Positions 1-7,161 of a DNA stretch of 12,002 nt are shown piece by piece. Numbering within the stretch: the stretch's first letter is position 1; every line of letters starts with the position of its first letter. The position numbers and the translations under genes were made by a program. The DNA is from Methylobacteriaceae bacterium (GTDB lineage: Bacteria; Pseudomonadota; Alphaproteobacteria; Rhizobiales; Beijerinckiaceae): NCBI GenBank assembly GCA_031272615.1, contig JAISTL010000043.1:1-12002 (forward strand). Reading direction: 5' to 3'. The notes beneath the pieces were generated by a model, which was not told the origin of the DNA, ran no database searches, and worked only from the letters and a program-made list of their open reading frames with translations.

Positions 1-215
1 AATACGAAACCTTCGACGCCGCCCCTGTTGACGCCCGCTTCGCCGTCTCCGTCGCCTCCTTCGCCGAACTGGTCAAGGGCGCCAAATTCGCCGGCGCTCT
101 CACCTTCGACAGCGTCCGCACCATGGCCGAAGAAGCCAGGGGCGAAGACCGCTCGGGTTATCGCGACGAGTTCATCACCCTCGTGCGCAGAGCCCGGAAC
201 GCCGACACCCTGTAA
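1..215 (+). CDS. C-terminal fragment of a VWA-domain protein (YfbK-like, DUF3520 tail)
   Basis: The reading frame is open from base 3 to the TAA at 213-215 and gives 70 residues; the gene begins outside the window. The visible part contains FAVSVASFAELVKGAKFAG, then MAEEARGEDRSGYRDEF and ITLVRRARN. This matches what I know of the C-terminal DUF3520 region of von Willebrand factor A proteins of the E. coli YfbK type, where a helical segment ends in a conserved G-Y-R-x-EF-x-x-L-V-R pattern. The VWA metal-binding domain itself is not in view. Such proteins are usually secreted or membrane-attached and poorly characterised. The gene converges on mtgA, leaving a 96-base spacer that holds an inverted repeat. 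The family call rests on the tail alone. Confidence 0.72.
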   Translation, partial: YETFDAAPVDARFAVSVASFAELVKGAKFAGALTFDSVRTMAEEARGEDRSGYRDEFITLVRRARNADTL

Positions 216-240
216 CCCATGAACGCGTTGGTGGACGCGG

Positions 241-289
241 TGGACCGGGTGGACACGGTGTCCACCCGGTACCCCGTCCACCCGGTCCA
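241..289. repeat. Inverted repeat between convergent genes (three related arms)
   Basis: ACCGGGTGGACAC (244-256) and GTGTCCACCCGGT (258-270) are perfect reverse complements around a single central base. A third arm, GTCCACCCGGTCCA (276-289), is a perfect 14-base complement of 241-254. RNA from either strand could therefore fold into two mutually exclusive hairpins. It lies between the VWA stop at 215 and the mtgA stop at 312, where a bidirectional terminator would be expected, but no T-run follows on either strand. Rho-independent termination is therefore unproven; a protein-binding palindrome or mobile repeat is also possible. Confidence 0.6.
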
Positions 290-311
290 AAGCTTTTGCC
301 TCCGGCGTGTC

Positions 312-1178
312 TCAGTGCAGCAGATCGAGAGGCGGCCCCTCGGAAGCCGGAGTAGAGCGTCGCGGAGGTTTTTGCCCGGACTCCGGCGGCTTGGGCGGGA
401 ACACGCAGTGCATGGTGTCCTTCTGGTACATCCGGGAAAGCACGGTTCTGGCCTTGGCGCGTTCATCACGTCCCGGCCGGGCGGGGTTGCGCAGCAGCGG
501 ATTCGGCAGTGAGACCGCCATGAGCGCGGCTTCCTGATTGGTCAATTTGCGGGCTGATTTCTTGAAATAGTGGCGCGCCGCCGCCTCGGCGCCGATGATG
601 CCGTTGCCCCATTCGGCGATGTTGAGATAGGTTTCCATGACGTGTCGACGGGACCAGACAAGCGACATGAAATAGGTGACGGGAATTTCCAGCCCCTTGC
701 GCACATAGGAGCGGCTCGGCCACAGATAGAGGTTTTTGGCCGTCTGCATGGGAATGGTGGACGCGCCGCGGCTGGGCCCGCCCCGTCGCAGCAGCACCCG
801 GGTCATCGCGTCCCAATCGACACCCTGGTGGTCGCAGAAATGGGCGTCTTCGGAATGCAGCACCGCGAGCACGAGATTGGGGGAGATTTCTTCGATGGGA
901 ACCGCGATGCGGCGAACGGCGCGGCCCTCGGCCCAGTAACGGACCATCAGCGTCGAGACCGGCGGGACGAAGGTCCAGAGCAGGGTGAGAATCACCACGA
1001 GTCCGGTGTAGACCACCGCGACTTTCAACAAAAAAAGCACGGCGATTTTCGCGCAACCGCGCCAGCCCTGTGCGCGGAACCACAAAGCTATGGACTCGCG
1101 CGTCAGTTGTGTTCTAATGCTGGCTACCCGCGCGCTCGTTTCCCCGAGAGCGGATGAAAGGATGTTCGGCAGTTTCAT
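312..1178 (-). CDS. mtgA: Monofunctional biosynthetic peptidoglycan transglycosylase
   Basis: A family GT51 enzyme of 288 residues that polymerises lipid II into glycan strands at the outer face of the inner membrane. One membrane segment is visible at about residues 43-70, after a hydrophilic N-terminus. The catalytic domain follows, with SEDAHFCDHQG (Glu110 the likely catalytic acid), GASTIPMQTAKN at 138-149 and METYLNIAEWG at 181-191. No transpeptidase domain follows, which separates it from class A PBPs. It is longer than E. coli MtgA because of a roughly 40-residue N-terminal leader and a Pro/Lys-rich tail after about residue 255. I chose the ATG at 1178; the frame stays open to a TTG at 1235, but that lies inside ispA. 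The start nearly abuts divergent ispA, so the promoter must lie in or near ispA coding sequence. Confidence 0.93.
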   Translation of the reverse strand: MKLPNILSSALGETSARVASIRTQLTRESIALWFRAQGWRGCAKIAVLFLLKVAVVYTGLVVILTLLWTFVPPVSTLMVRYWAEGRAVRRIAVPIEEISPNLVLAVLHSEDAHFCDHQGVDWDAMTRVLLRRGGPSRGASTIPMQTAKNLYLWPSRSYVRKGLEIPVTYFMSLVWSRRHVMETYLNIAEWGNGIIGAEAAARHYFKKSARKLTNQEAALMAVSLPNPLLRNPARPGRDERAKARTVLSRMYQKDTMHCVFPPKPPESGQKPPRRSTPASEGPPLDLLH

Positions 1179-1191
1179 GGTTACACCGGCA

Positions 1192-2124
1192 ATGTCTTCA
1201 GCATCTTCCGTATCAGTTTTCGCACTTACGCTCAACCGCCGCGCCGCCCAGGTGGATCAGTTCCTGGAGCGGGCGCTGTCACCGGAGGGGGAAGATAAAA
1301 CGAAACCGTGGCCGACGCGATTAAAAAACGCGATGCGCCACGGTGTGCTCGGCGGCGGCAAGCGCATCCGCCCTTTCCTTGTGATTGAAACGGTTGCGAT
1401 GTTGGGCGGCGATGAAAAATGCGCCCTTCGCGCCGGCGCCGCGCTGGAACTTGTGCACTGTTATTCTTTGATTCATGACGATCTGCCGGCGATGGACGAT
1501 GACGACTTGCGCCGCGGCCGCCCCACCGTCCACTGCGCCTTTGACGAAGCGACCGCCATTCTCGCCGGTGACGCCTTGCTCACCCTGGCGTTCGAGATTA
1601 TGGCGGCGCGGGAAACCCACCCCGATGCCGCGGTGCGGGCCGAATGCGTCACGATTCTCGCCAAAGCCGCCGGCGCCGGCGCCATGGTCGGCGGCCAGAT
1701 GCTGGACCTGGCGGCGGAAGGGCGGTTCGGCGACCCCGCTCCCGATGCCGAAGGCGTGCGCCTTCTCCAAGCCATGAAGACCGGCGCCATGCTGACGGCG
1801 GCGCTGGAACTGGGCGGCGTCATCGCCGGAGCGGACGCCCCCCGCCGCCGCTTGCTGGAGCGGTTCGGCCGGGCGTTGGGCGCCGCCTACCAGATTGCCG
1901 ATGACATACTTGACCGCGAATCCACCACCGAAGCGCTGGGAAAACGCGCCGGCAAAGACCGGGGCAAAGGCAAGGGGACCCTCGTCGACCTGCTGGGGAT
2001 GGACCGGGCGCGCGCCGAATGCCGGGAACTCAGCGCCGAGGCCATGGCGGCGCTGGAGCCCTTCGGTCCTTCGGCCGACACGCTGCGCGCCGCCTTCGGG
2101 TTTACGGTGGCGCGCTCCACCTGA
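1192..2124 (+). CDS. ispA: Polyprenyl synthetase, probably (2E,6E)-farnesyl diphosphate synthase
   Basis: Condenses IPP with allylic diphosphates, giving C15 FPP for undecaprenyl phosphate, quinone and other isoprenoid pathways in the cytoplasm. From the ATG at 1192 it has 310 residues, close to the family norm of about 300. GGGKRIRPFLV lies at 54-64. The first aspartate-rich motif is YSLIHDDLPAMDDDDLRRGR (91-110), with the two-residue insertion and the upstream aromatic Tyr91 typical of bacterial short-chain FPP synthases. The second is DDILD at 237-241, followed by KRAGKDRGKGKGTLV. Start choice is uncertain: in-frame ATGs at 1162 and 1177 are alternatives, and none has a strong Shine-Dalgarno. 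I preferred 1192 because it leaves a family-like N-terminus. GGPP synthase (crtE-like) is possible, but the motif resembles E. coli IspA closely. Confidence 0.92.
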   Translation: MSSASSVSVFALTLNRRAAQVDQFLERALSPEGEDKTKPWPTRLKNAMRHGVLGGGKRIRPFLVIETVAMLGGDEKCALRAGAALELVHCYSLIHDDLPAMDDDDLRRGRPTVHCAFDEATAILAGDALLTLAFEIMAARETHPDAAVRAECVTILAKAAGAGAMVGGQMLDLAAEGRFGDPAPDAEGVRLLQAMKTGAMLTAALELGGVIAGADAPRRRLLERFGRALGAAYQIADDILDRESTTEALGKRAGKDRGKGKGTLVDLLGMDRARAECRELSAEAMAALEPFGPSADTLRAAFGFTVARST

Positions 2125-2160
2125 CCGCCGCCTTTTCCGCATCATCAAGGAACCTCACAC

Positions 2161-3063
2161 ATGACCAAACCTTCCGGAACTTCTTTTCACGGTGTGTTTC
2201 CCTACCTGGTTTCTCCCGTTGACGCCGACGGAACGGTGCGCTCGGGCGTGCTGCAGGAACTGGTCCGGTGCTTGATATCCGAAGGCGTCCATGGCGTCAC
2301 GCCCCTGGGCAGCACCGGCGAGTTCGCCTATCTCGACAACGCCCGGCGCTGCAAAATCGTCGAAGATGTGGTGGCGGCGGCACAAAACAGGGTGCCGGTG
2401 GTGGCGGGTGTGGCCTCCACCAGCATCCGCGATGCCGTTTGGCAGACTGAAGCCCTTGTCGAGCGCGGCGTTGACGGTATCCTGGCGGTGCTGGAAGCTT
2501 ACTTTCCGGTGTCGGAAGACGGCGTTGAGGAGTATTTCACCGCCATCGCCAAGGCGGCCGGTGGTTTGCCGGTGGTCATCTACACCAACCCGAATTTCCA
2601 GCGCTCGGACCTGTCGCTGCCGGTCATCGAGCGCCTGAGCCGGGTGGACAATATCCGCTATATCAAGGACGCCTCCTCCAACACCGGGCGGCTGCTCTCC
2701 ATCATGGAGCGCACCGGCGGGCGCATGAAGGTGTTTGCCGCCTCGGCGCACATCCCTGTTTGCGTGATGATGATCGGCGGCGTCGGCTGGATGGCGGGTC
2801 CGGCGTGCGTTGCGGCCCGGCAAAGCGTCGCTCTTTACGAAGCGGCCCGCGCCGGAGACTGGGAACGGGCCATGCGGTTGCAGCGCCCGCTGTGGCGGTT
2901 GAACGAGCTTTTCGCCAAATACTCTCTCGCCGCCTGCATCAAGGGCGCGCTGGACCTTCAAGGCTTCAGGGTCGGTGACCCCATCCCGCCGCTCCGCCCC
3001 CTCACCCCCGCCGCCCGCGACGAAGTCGCCGCGGCGCTGAGAGCCATCGGCGCGTTGGCGTGA
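2161..3063 (+). CDS. DapA/NanA-superfamily lyase or aldolase, probably not a canonical DHDPS
   Basis: A class I (Schiff-base) TIM-barrel enzyme of 300 residues, a typical length for the dihydrodipicolinate synthase/N-acetylneuraminate lyase superfamily. GSTGE at 50-54 matches the GTTGE phosphate/carboxylate loop. Tyr114 and Tyr141 (in YTNP) match the catalytic tyrosines, and Lys169 in YIKDAS is the Schiff-base lysine. By manual alignment to E. coli DapA, the substrate-binding arginine (Arg138) falls on Phe146, so binding of aspartate semialdehyde as in DapA looks unlikely. Other oxo-acid aldolases or dehydratases of the superfamily are plausible. AAGGAA at 2147-2152 sits 8 bases before the ATG. 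It lies 36 bases after ispA on the same strand and may be cotranscribed; a functional link to isoprenoids is not evident. The specific substrate is unknown. Confidence 0.88.
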   Translation: MTKPSGTSFHGVFPYLVSPVDADGTVRSGVLQELVRCLISEGVHGVTPLGSTGEFAYLDNARRCKIVEDVVAAAQNRVPVVAGVASTSIRDAVWQTEALVERGVDGILAVLEAYFPVSEDGVEEYFTAIAKAAGGLPVVIYTNPNFQRSDLSLPVIERLSRVDNIRYIKDASSNTGRLLSIMERTGGRMKVFAASAHIPVCVMMIGGVGWMAGPACVAARQSVALYEAARAGDWERAMRLQRPLWRLNELFAKYSLAACIKGALDLQGFRVGDPIPPLRPLTPAARDEVAAALRAIGALA

Positions 3064-3078
3064 TTCCGGAGCCGTTTC

Positions 3079-3101
3079 ACTTCGTTTCCGCAACGAAAAG
3101 T
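3079..3101. terminator. Weak hairpin, possible terminator of the DapA-like gene
   Basis: ACTTCGTT (3079-3086) pairs with AACGA(A)AAGT (3092-3101) around a five-base loop, with one bulged A. It starts 16 bases after the stop of the lyase gene and is followed by ctcgtattt, only a weak U-tract. Convergent gene order makes a terminator plausible here, but the stem is short and AT-rich. No better candidate was found in the 183-base spacer 3064-3246. Confidence 0.25.
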
Positions 3102-3246
3102 CTCGTATTTGGCGGAGCGTTGCCGGCGCTGTTCCGAGGGCGTATCAACACGATATCCGGTTGAATACACCGTGAGTTGACGTATCCCCGGGGGAACATC
3201 TCCTGTGGTATTTCCGCCTCCAACCTCTCCGGCATTCCGCTCCCGG

Positions 3247-4263
3247 TTACAGAACGGAAGCGCACTCCTGCTCCGTTGGAAAGAAACGTTCGGCGGCTTT
3301 GCGGATGAGGTCGGGAAACTGTTTTATCCCCACGAAACCCAATCCGTACACTTTTTCCAGTGCCGAACACCGCGATTCGTCGATGTCAGCCAAAACCAGG
3401 ACGGCATGAGTGCGGTCCAGACGCAATTGTTTTGCCATTTTGGAGTACTTGGCAACGTAAGATTGATAATCGCCGGTTTTCGCCTCAAACCAATATATTT
3501 CATCATTGACGGCAAAGAGAAAATCCAGTTCCAGTCTCCCGCCGCTTGGCAAAATGATATGCGGATTGGCGAGATAGGCAAATCTGACGGCAGGCGGAAA
3601 TTCGGCTATCAGGTTTTTGACTTCCATCCTGATGTACCGTTCGAGCCAGTCGCCGGTGATAAAATTGATGGCCAGAGGTATTCTGCCGGATTTCGCGTAC
3701 AATATGGAGCTGGGAAAATTGGTGTACATATAGTGTTCCAGAAAGGCGATCTGATGAAGCTGTGCACACAAGTTACAGGAATAGTGAACAGTATCGGGTG
3801 TTTCATCGATCAGATCCACCCAGAACCCCTTGTCGGATGAAATACGGGATTTTATGGCCGTGTAGACTTTTTTTATCTGCGTATAGTGTGTTCCCATATA
3901 CAAGGCGATGCCATCCAGCACCTCGTCGGTTTCAGAATCTTTTCTAAACGCTTCAACTTCAATATTTCTGTCAGACAAAAAGCGGAGAATCCGGTTGATG
4001 TCGTTGACCGGGGGAGTGGTTCCGTTGCCGCAAGCCTCCTGATTGTCGACGCCGGTTGTTTCGGAGTTCACGATTGAAAAGGGAAAAAGAAGCGGGTTCC
4101 CGGCATCGAACCGGATAAGCGTTTCATCAAATTCATCCCTGTTTTCGTCTTCGCCTTGGTCATCGATACCGGTGACGGCAGGATTGTCGGCGGCCAGCTT
4201 GTGCGCGATGACCTCCAATGCGGCGGCAATGCGTTCAAGCGCTTGTGATTCATTGTCGTTCAT
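3247..4263 (-). CDS. PD-(D/E)XK nuclease-domain protein, Card1/DUF1887-like C-terminus without a CARF domain
   Basis: A protein of 338 residues that I do not recognise as a named gene. The start matches a short coiled-coil helix (SQALERIAAALEVIAHKL, 6-23), followed by an acidic, low-complexity linker to about residue 85. A helical segment covers about 88-185 and includes a CNLC pair at 163-166. The C-terminal region then has GDWLERY (204-210), LELDFLF with Asp247, and WFEAKTG with Glu260 and Lys262. This gives the D...ExK active-site pattern of PD-(D/E)XK nucleases. A strand AVLVLADID (287-295) and LGFVGIKQFPDLI follow. The order GxWLE - ELD - E(A/C)KTG resembles the nuclease half of CRISPR ancillary nucleases Card1/Can2 (DUF1887). 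No Rossmann-like CARF domain is apparent at the N-terminus. The gene is visibly AT-richer than its neighbours and stands alone, suggesting transfer. The fold is a confident guess; the biological role (defence or other) is inference. Confidence 0.8.
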   Translation of the reverse strand: MNDNESQALERIAAALEVIAHKLAADNPAVTGIDDQGEDENRDEFDETLIRFDAGNPLLFPFSIVNSETTGVDNQEACGNGTTPPVNDINRILRFLSDRNIEVEAFRKDSETDEVLDGIALYMGTHYTQIKKVYTAIKSRISSDKGFWVDLIDETPDTVHYSCNLCAQLHQIAFLEHYMYTNFPSSILYAKSGRIPLAINFITGDWLERYIRMEVKNLIAEFPPAVRFAYLANPHIILPSGGRLELDFLFAVNDEIYWFEAKTGDYQSYVAKYSKMAKQLRLDRTHAVLVLADIDESRCSALEKVYGLGFVGIKQFPDLIRKAAERFFPTEQECASVL

Positions 4264-4883
4264 GTGTTCATGTCTTTCACGTAAGGATAAGCTGCAGAAC
4301 AGACGGACAGCCCCGGCAAACGGTGTTGACCGGTCAGGGTATTTTCATCGGGGTTTCCGGCAACACGCGAATCCGGATCACCACTCCCCGTTCAATCCGG
4401 GTGTCGAAGGTGCAACCAGCCACCATTTCATTTTGCCGATCGCGCCCCGGGAATCATCCATCTGTCGGGGTGTCCGGCCCTCTCAACCGGATCATCACAA
4501 CACGTTTCCTCTCTCACTCACCATGTCATCGTATTTCGAAGCGTCACCCTGGTATTGTCGGTCGGCTCCCGAAGCAGTCTTTCAGGTGTCTCGTGTTCCA
4601 ACGGCGCGCTCATCCGGCCACCAAACCGGACATCCGTCGCGGGGTCCGCTATTCCCCCACGGGACTTGAGCAGCGCTTCAAACAAACCGGCAACAGCACC
4701 GCCGTGCCGGGTTTTGCTTTCGCCTGAACCTTCGATACCCGGAGAGCACTCCGGAAACCGCCCGGCAACTCGCCGGCCGGCTCTCAAGACGTCTCACAAG
4801 CGTCAGCTTCTCTCTCCTTCTCCAAACATCGGGCCCGAACTGCATAAGAGAAGGTTCATGGAGAGAACCGGACGGGTTATCGT

Positions 4884-4952
4884 CTTAATAATTTTTCTAT
4901 AGACCTATTTAATAGCCATGTCAATAAATTATTTAAAACTATTTTCTATCTT
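4884..4952. other. AT-rich island in a GC-rich context
   Basis: By direct count 13 of 69 bases are G or C, against a clearly GC-rich background. It contains several TATA-like hexamers, for example TATAGA near 4899 and runs of TTTAAT/ATTTAA, but no convincing -35/-10 pair. Possible roles are a promoter for an unannotated transcript, an H-NS/MucR-type silencing site, or simply a scar of foreign DNA. Nothing in the sequence decides between these. Confidence 0.4.
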
Positions 4953-5130
4953 GGTGATGCGGACTGAACAACCGGGACAAAAAAGTGATGGATATGAACA
5001 ATGTCACAATCGGAAATGCTGAAAACCGGGGAATCCGAAGGCCGTGAAACGATCCACCGTTTTCCGCCGCCAGCGGCGCCGCCGCAATGTTTTTGTTACC
5101 AGTTACGAGTCTCGGCGGCGGGGAGCGGAC

Positions 5131-5197
5131 GAGGGCATCCGGACAGCCGGATGCGTCCTCCGGCTGTGGATGACGGTTACCCCGCGAATTCGCGGGG
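5131..5197. repeat. REP-like pair of palindromes
   Basis: GCATCCGG-ACAG-CCGGATGC (5135-5154) is a perfect 8-base stem with a four-base loop, extended by GAGG (5131-5134) and CCTC (5157-5160). Twenty bases further on, CCCCGCGAATTCGCGGGG (5180-5197) is a perfect 18-base palindrome. The flanking words GGATGACGG and CCCCGCGAA resemble intergenic palindromic elements common in alphaproteobacterial genomes. That identification is from memory and would need a copy count in the full genome. Confidence 0.5.
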
Positions 5198-5283
5198 ACA
5201 ATTCCGTCGCTCGCCCGCGGTTTTCGGGCATACACAGCCGCGCGGCCGTTGTGTGGCGGCCGGTGTGTGTATGGAACGCGGAA

Positions 5284-5325
5284 TATGAAGAAGAATGTGC
5301 GGGGAGACGGGAGACCGTACCCCGC
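5284..5325 (-). terminator. Candidate terminator of the gntR-hydrolase-leuC-leuD operon
   Basis: Reading on the minus strand, GCGGGG and CCCCGC (5320-5325 with 5299-5304) pair. An inner ACGG/CCGT stem (5307-5310 with 5315-5318) closes a four-base loop, with small internal bulges. The following minus-strand sequence, acattcttcttcata (5298-5284), is pyrimidine-rich with scattered Ts but no continuous U-run. It begins 9 bases past the leuD stop, where the operon terminator is expected. Confidence 0.5.
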
Positions 5326-5333
5326 GTTTCACA

Positions 5334-5843
5334 TCAGTGCGCCTTTTGCTCCATCTCCGCCGCCAGCAACGGTTTGATGCCGCCGTGTTCGAGGATGTTG
5401 AGCATGTAGTCGGAGAGCGGTTCGGCGCGGGCGATTTCGCGACCGTCGGCGGCGGTGATTTTGCCGGTGCGGATCTCCACCGTAATCACCTCGCCTTCCT
5501 GCACCTTGCCGCTGATGCCGGGGCAGATGATGAGCGGCAGCCCCAGATTAATGGCGTTGCGGTAGAAGATTCTGGCGAAGGACTCGGCGATGATGGCGGC
5601 AAAGCCGGAAAAGCGCAGCGCCGTGGCGGCGTGTTCGCGGCTGGAGCCGCAGCCGAAATTCGTGCCGGCCACCAGGATATCGCCCTTTCGGATTTTACCG
5701 GCGTAGTCCTCGCTGACTCCGGCCAGAACGTGGCGGCGGATATCCTCCGCGTCGGTCAGCTCCAGGAAACGCCCCGGATAGATCTGGTCCGTGTCGATGT
5801 TCTTGCCGAGTTTCATCACTGTACCCGTTAATTTGTCCTGCAT
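5334..5843 (-). CDS. leuD: 3-isopropylmalate dehydratase-family small subunit (LeuD-type)
   Basis: The swivelling small subunit (169 residues) of an aconitase-superfamily hydro-lyase; it pairs with the large subunit encoded just upstream. GKNIDTDQIYPGRFL (13-27) is the N-terminal signature. NFGCGSSREHA (62-72) is the substrate-binding loop, and AIIAESFARIFYRNAINLGLP follows (83-103). At about 170 residues it is the short, archaeal/homoaconitase-like form rather than the roughly 200-residue proteobacterial LeuD. The ATG at 5843 gives this N-terminus; a longer frame reaching into leuC is ignored. It starts 53 bases after the leuC stop, with no strong Shine-Dalgarno seen. The substrate could be isopropylmalate, homoaconitate, a methylated malate or a related acid. 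The operon context, with a regulator and a hydrolase but no leuB, favours a catabolic paralogue. Confidence 0.9.
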   Translation of the reverse strand: MQDKLTGTVMKLGKNIDTDQIYPGRFLELTDAEDIRRHVLAGVSEDYAGKIRKGDILVAGTNFGCGSSREHAATALRFSGFAAIIAESFARIFYRNAINLGLPLIICPGISGKVQEGEVITVEIRTGKITAADGREIARAEPLSDYMLNILEHGGIKPLLAAEMEQKAH

Positions 5844-5896
5844 GGTCTTCAAGTCCCGTATTTTTGCGTCAATGGTTGATACCGTTATCGTTTTTG

Positions 5897-7150
5897 TCAC
5901 GCCAGATAGGGCGTCGGGTCGGCGATGGCCCCTTCCAGGGCCGAGGCGGCGACAGTGGCCGGCGAACCCAGGAACAGCGAGGCGTCCCGGCTGCCCATGC
6001 GACCGGGGAAATTGCGGTTGGTGGCGGTGATGCACACTTCGCCCGGCGCCAGGATACCCTCGTGGGTCCCCAGACAGGCGGCGCAGCTCGGCGTCACCAG
6101 AGTCGCCCCCGCCTCGATCAGCGTCGGAATGACGCCGGCAGCCATGCCGTCCAGCAGAACCTTTTTGGTGGCGGGCACAACGATGAGGCGCGTTGTCGGG
6201 GCGATTTTGCGGTTTTTCAGGATGCCGGCGGCAATGGTGAGGTCTTCGAGCCGGCCGCCGGTGCAGGAGCCGATATAAGCCTGGTCGATTTTGACACCGG
6301 CGTATTCGCCGATGGGGTGCACATTGTCGACGGAGGAGGGGGCGGCCACCTGCGGCCCGATGCCGCTGACGTCGAAGCTCAGTTCTTCGGCATAGGTGAA
6401 ATCCGGGTCGGTTTCGACAACCTCATAGGGCACCTTTGTGTGCTCCCGCACATAGGCCATGGTGACGTCATCGGGCTGAATATAGGCGGTCTTGGCGCCC
6501 ATTTCCGTCGTCATGTTGCACAGCGCCATGCGTTCGGAGACGCTGAACCCCGCCACCACCGGCCCGATGAACTCCACCGCCTTGTAGACGGCGTAATCGG
6601 CGCCGAGACTGCCGATGACGTGCAGAATGACATCCTTGGCATAAACGCCGCGCTTCAGGGTTCCGTCCAGGCGGATGCGGATGACTTCGGGAACCCGCAG
6701 CCACAGCCGGCCGGTGGCCAGAATGGTCGCCATGTCGGTGGCGCCGACGCCGGTGCCGAAAGCCCCCAGCGCGCCGTGAGTCGTGGAGTGGGAATCGGTG
6801 ATGATGATCAGCTTGCCGGGGCCGACCAGGCCGCGGTCCGCCGCCACCTGGTGGCAGACGCCCTCGTTGATGTCCATCACCTGGCTGACGCCCTGCAAGC
6901 GGCAGAATTCGCGGAACTTCTTCTGATTGTCGGCCTGGCCGACGGTGGAGGCCGGGGCGTAGTGATCCAGAAACATGATCATGCGCTCGGGGGCGCGCAC
7001 CTGCGTGGCGCCGATTTCGGCAAACGAGCGCACCGTTTGCAGATAGAGGTCGTTGACCCCCGCCAGATCGATTTCGCAATCGACGATTTCACCTGTGGTC
7101 ACCGAGGCCTTTCCGGCTTTTTTGGCGAGTATTTTTTCCAGTGCGTGCAT
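5897..7150 (-). CDS. leuC: 3-isopropylmalate dehydratase/aconitase-family large subunit (LeuC-type)
   Basis: A [4Fe-4S] hydro-lyase large subunit of 417 residues, matching the short LeuC/HacA-type branch (about 420). Cluster ligands are visible as Cys296 in YIGSCTGGR and Cys356/Cys359 in PSCAACLGTH. The active-site region TDSHSTTHGALGAFGTGVGA lies at 118-137, and ATNRNFPGRMGS at 376-387. The start is set by AAGGAGA about 6 bases before the ATG at 7150; an in-frame ATG at 7165 overlaps that ribosome site and is less likely. It begins 11 bases after the hydrolase stop, so the two are probably translationally linked. The family includes isopropylmalate, homoaconitate, citramalate and 2,3-dimethylmalate dehydratases. 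Sequence alone does not choose among them, and the symbol reflects the family. Linkage to an FCD regulator points to substrate-induced catabolism. Confidence 0.92.
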   Translation of the reverse strand: MHALEKILAKKAGKASVTTGEIVDCEIDLAGVNDLYLQTVRSFAEIGATQVRAPERMIMFLDHYAPASTVGQADNQKKFREFCRLQGVSQVMDINEGVCHQVAADRGLVGPGKLIIITDSHSTTHGALGAFGTGVGATDMATILATGRLWLRVPEVIRIRLDGTLKRGVYAKDVILHVIGSLGADYAVYKAVEFIGPVVAGFSVSERMALCNMTTEMGAKTAYIQPDDVTMAYVREHTKVPYEVVETDPDFTYAEELSFDVSGIGPQVAAPSSVDNVHPIGEYAGVKIDQAYIGSCTGGRLEDLTIAAGILKNRKIAPTTRLIVVPATKKVLLDGMAAGVIPTLIEAGATLVTPSCAACLGTHEGILAPGEVCITATNRNFPGRMGSRDASLFLGSPATVAASALEGAIADPTPYLA

Positions 7151-7161
7151 GGTGTTCTCCT

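Larger units (their letters stand above)
4264..5333. other. 1.07-kb stretch without a defensible gene
   Basis: Open frames exist on both strands, but none combines a start with a ribosome site, coding-like composition and a recognisable product. The best is a minus-strand frame at 4518-4787 (89 residues from a TTG), which I do not accept. The stretch includes an AT-rich island (4884-4952), two GC-rich palindromes (5131-5160, 5180-5197) and a hairpin that may end the downstream operon (5299-5325). I see no tRNA, CRISPR or insertion-sequence ends. It may be decayed accessory DNA flanking the nuclease gene, or hold an unrecognised non-coding RNA. Confidence 0.5.

Noticed and set aside
1179..1235. 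Longer mtgA start at the TTG (1235)
   Set aside because: It would lie inside ispA, uses a rare start and adds residues without family support.
2155..3093. Minus-strand open frame (312 codons) opposite the DapA-like gene
   Set aside because: Shadow of a gene with intact catalytic residues and a good ribosome site; its product is Gly/Arg/His-rich.
3130..3170. Peptide echo GYRVDT on the minus strand at both about 255 and about 3140
   Set aside because: The bases differ at nearly every third position and neither site lies in a supported gene; coincidence is the simpler reading.
4325..4420. Minus-strand peptide ending TFDTRIERGVVIRIRVLP, resembling the last strand of a histidine-kinase ATPase domain
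   Set aside because: No N-, G1- or G2-box upstream in any frame; a short beta-strand-like match is not enough.
4518..4787. Minus-strand 89-residue frame with HGGAVAGLFEALLKSRGGI, briefly reminiscent of a trehalose-phosphate synthase N-terminus
   Set aside because: TTG start, no ribosome site, similarity confined to a few residues and no continuation in any frame.
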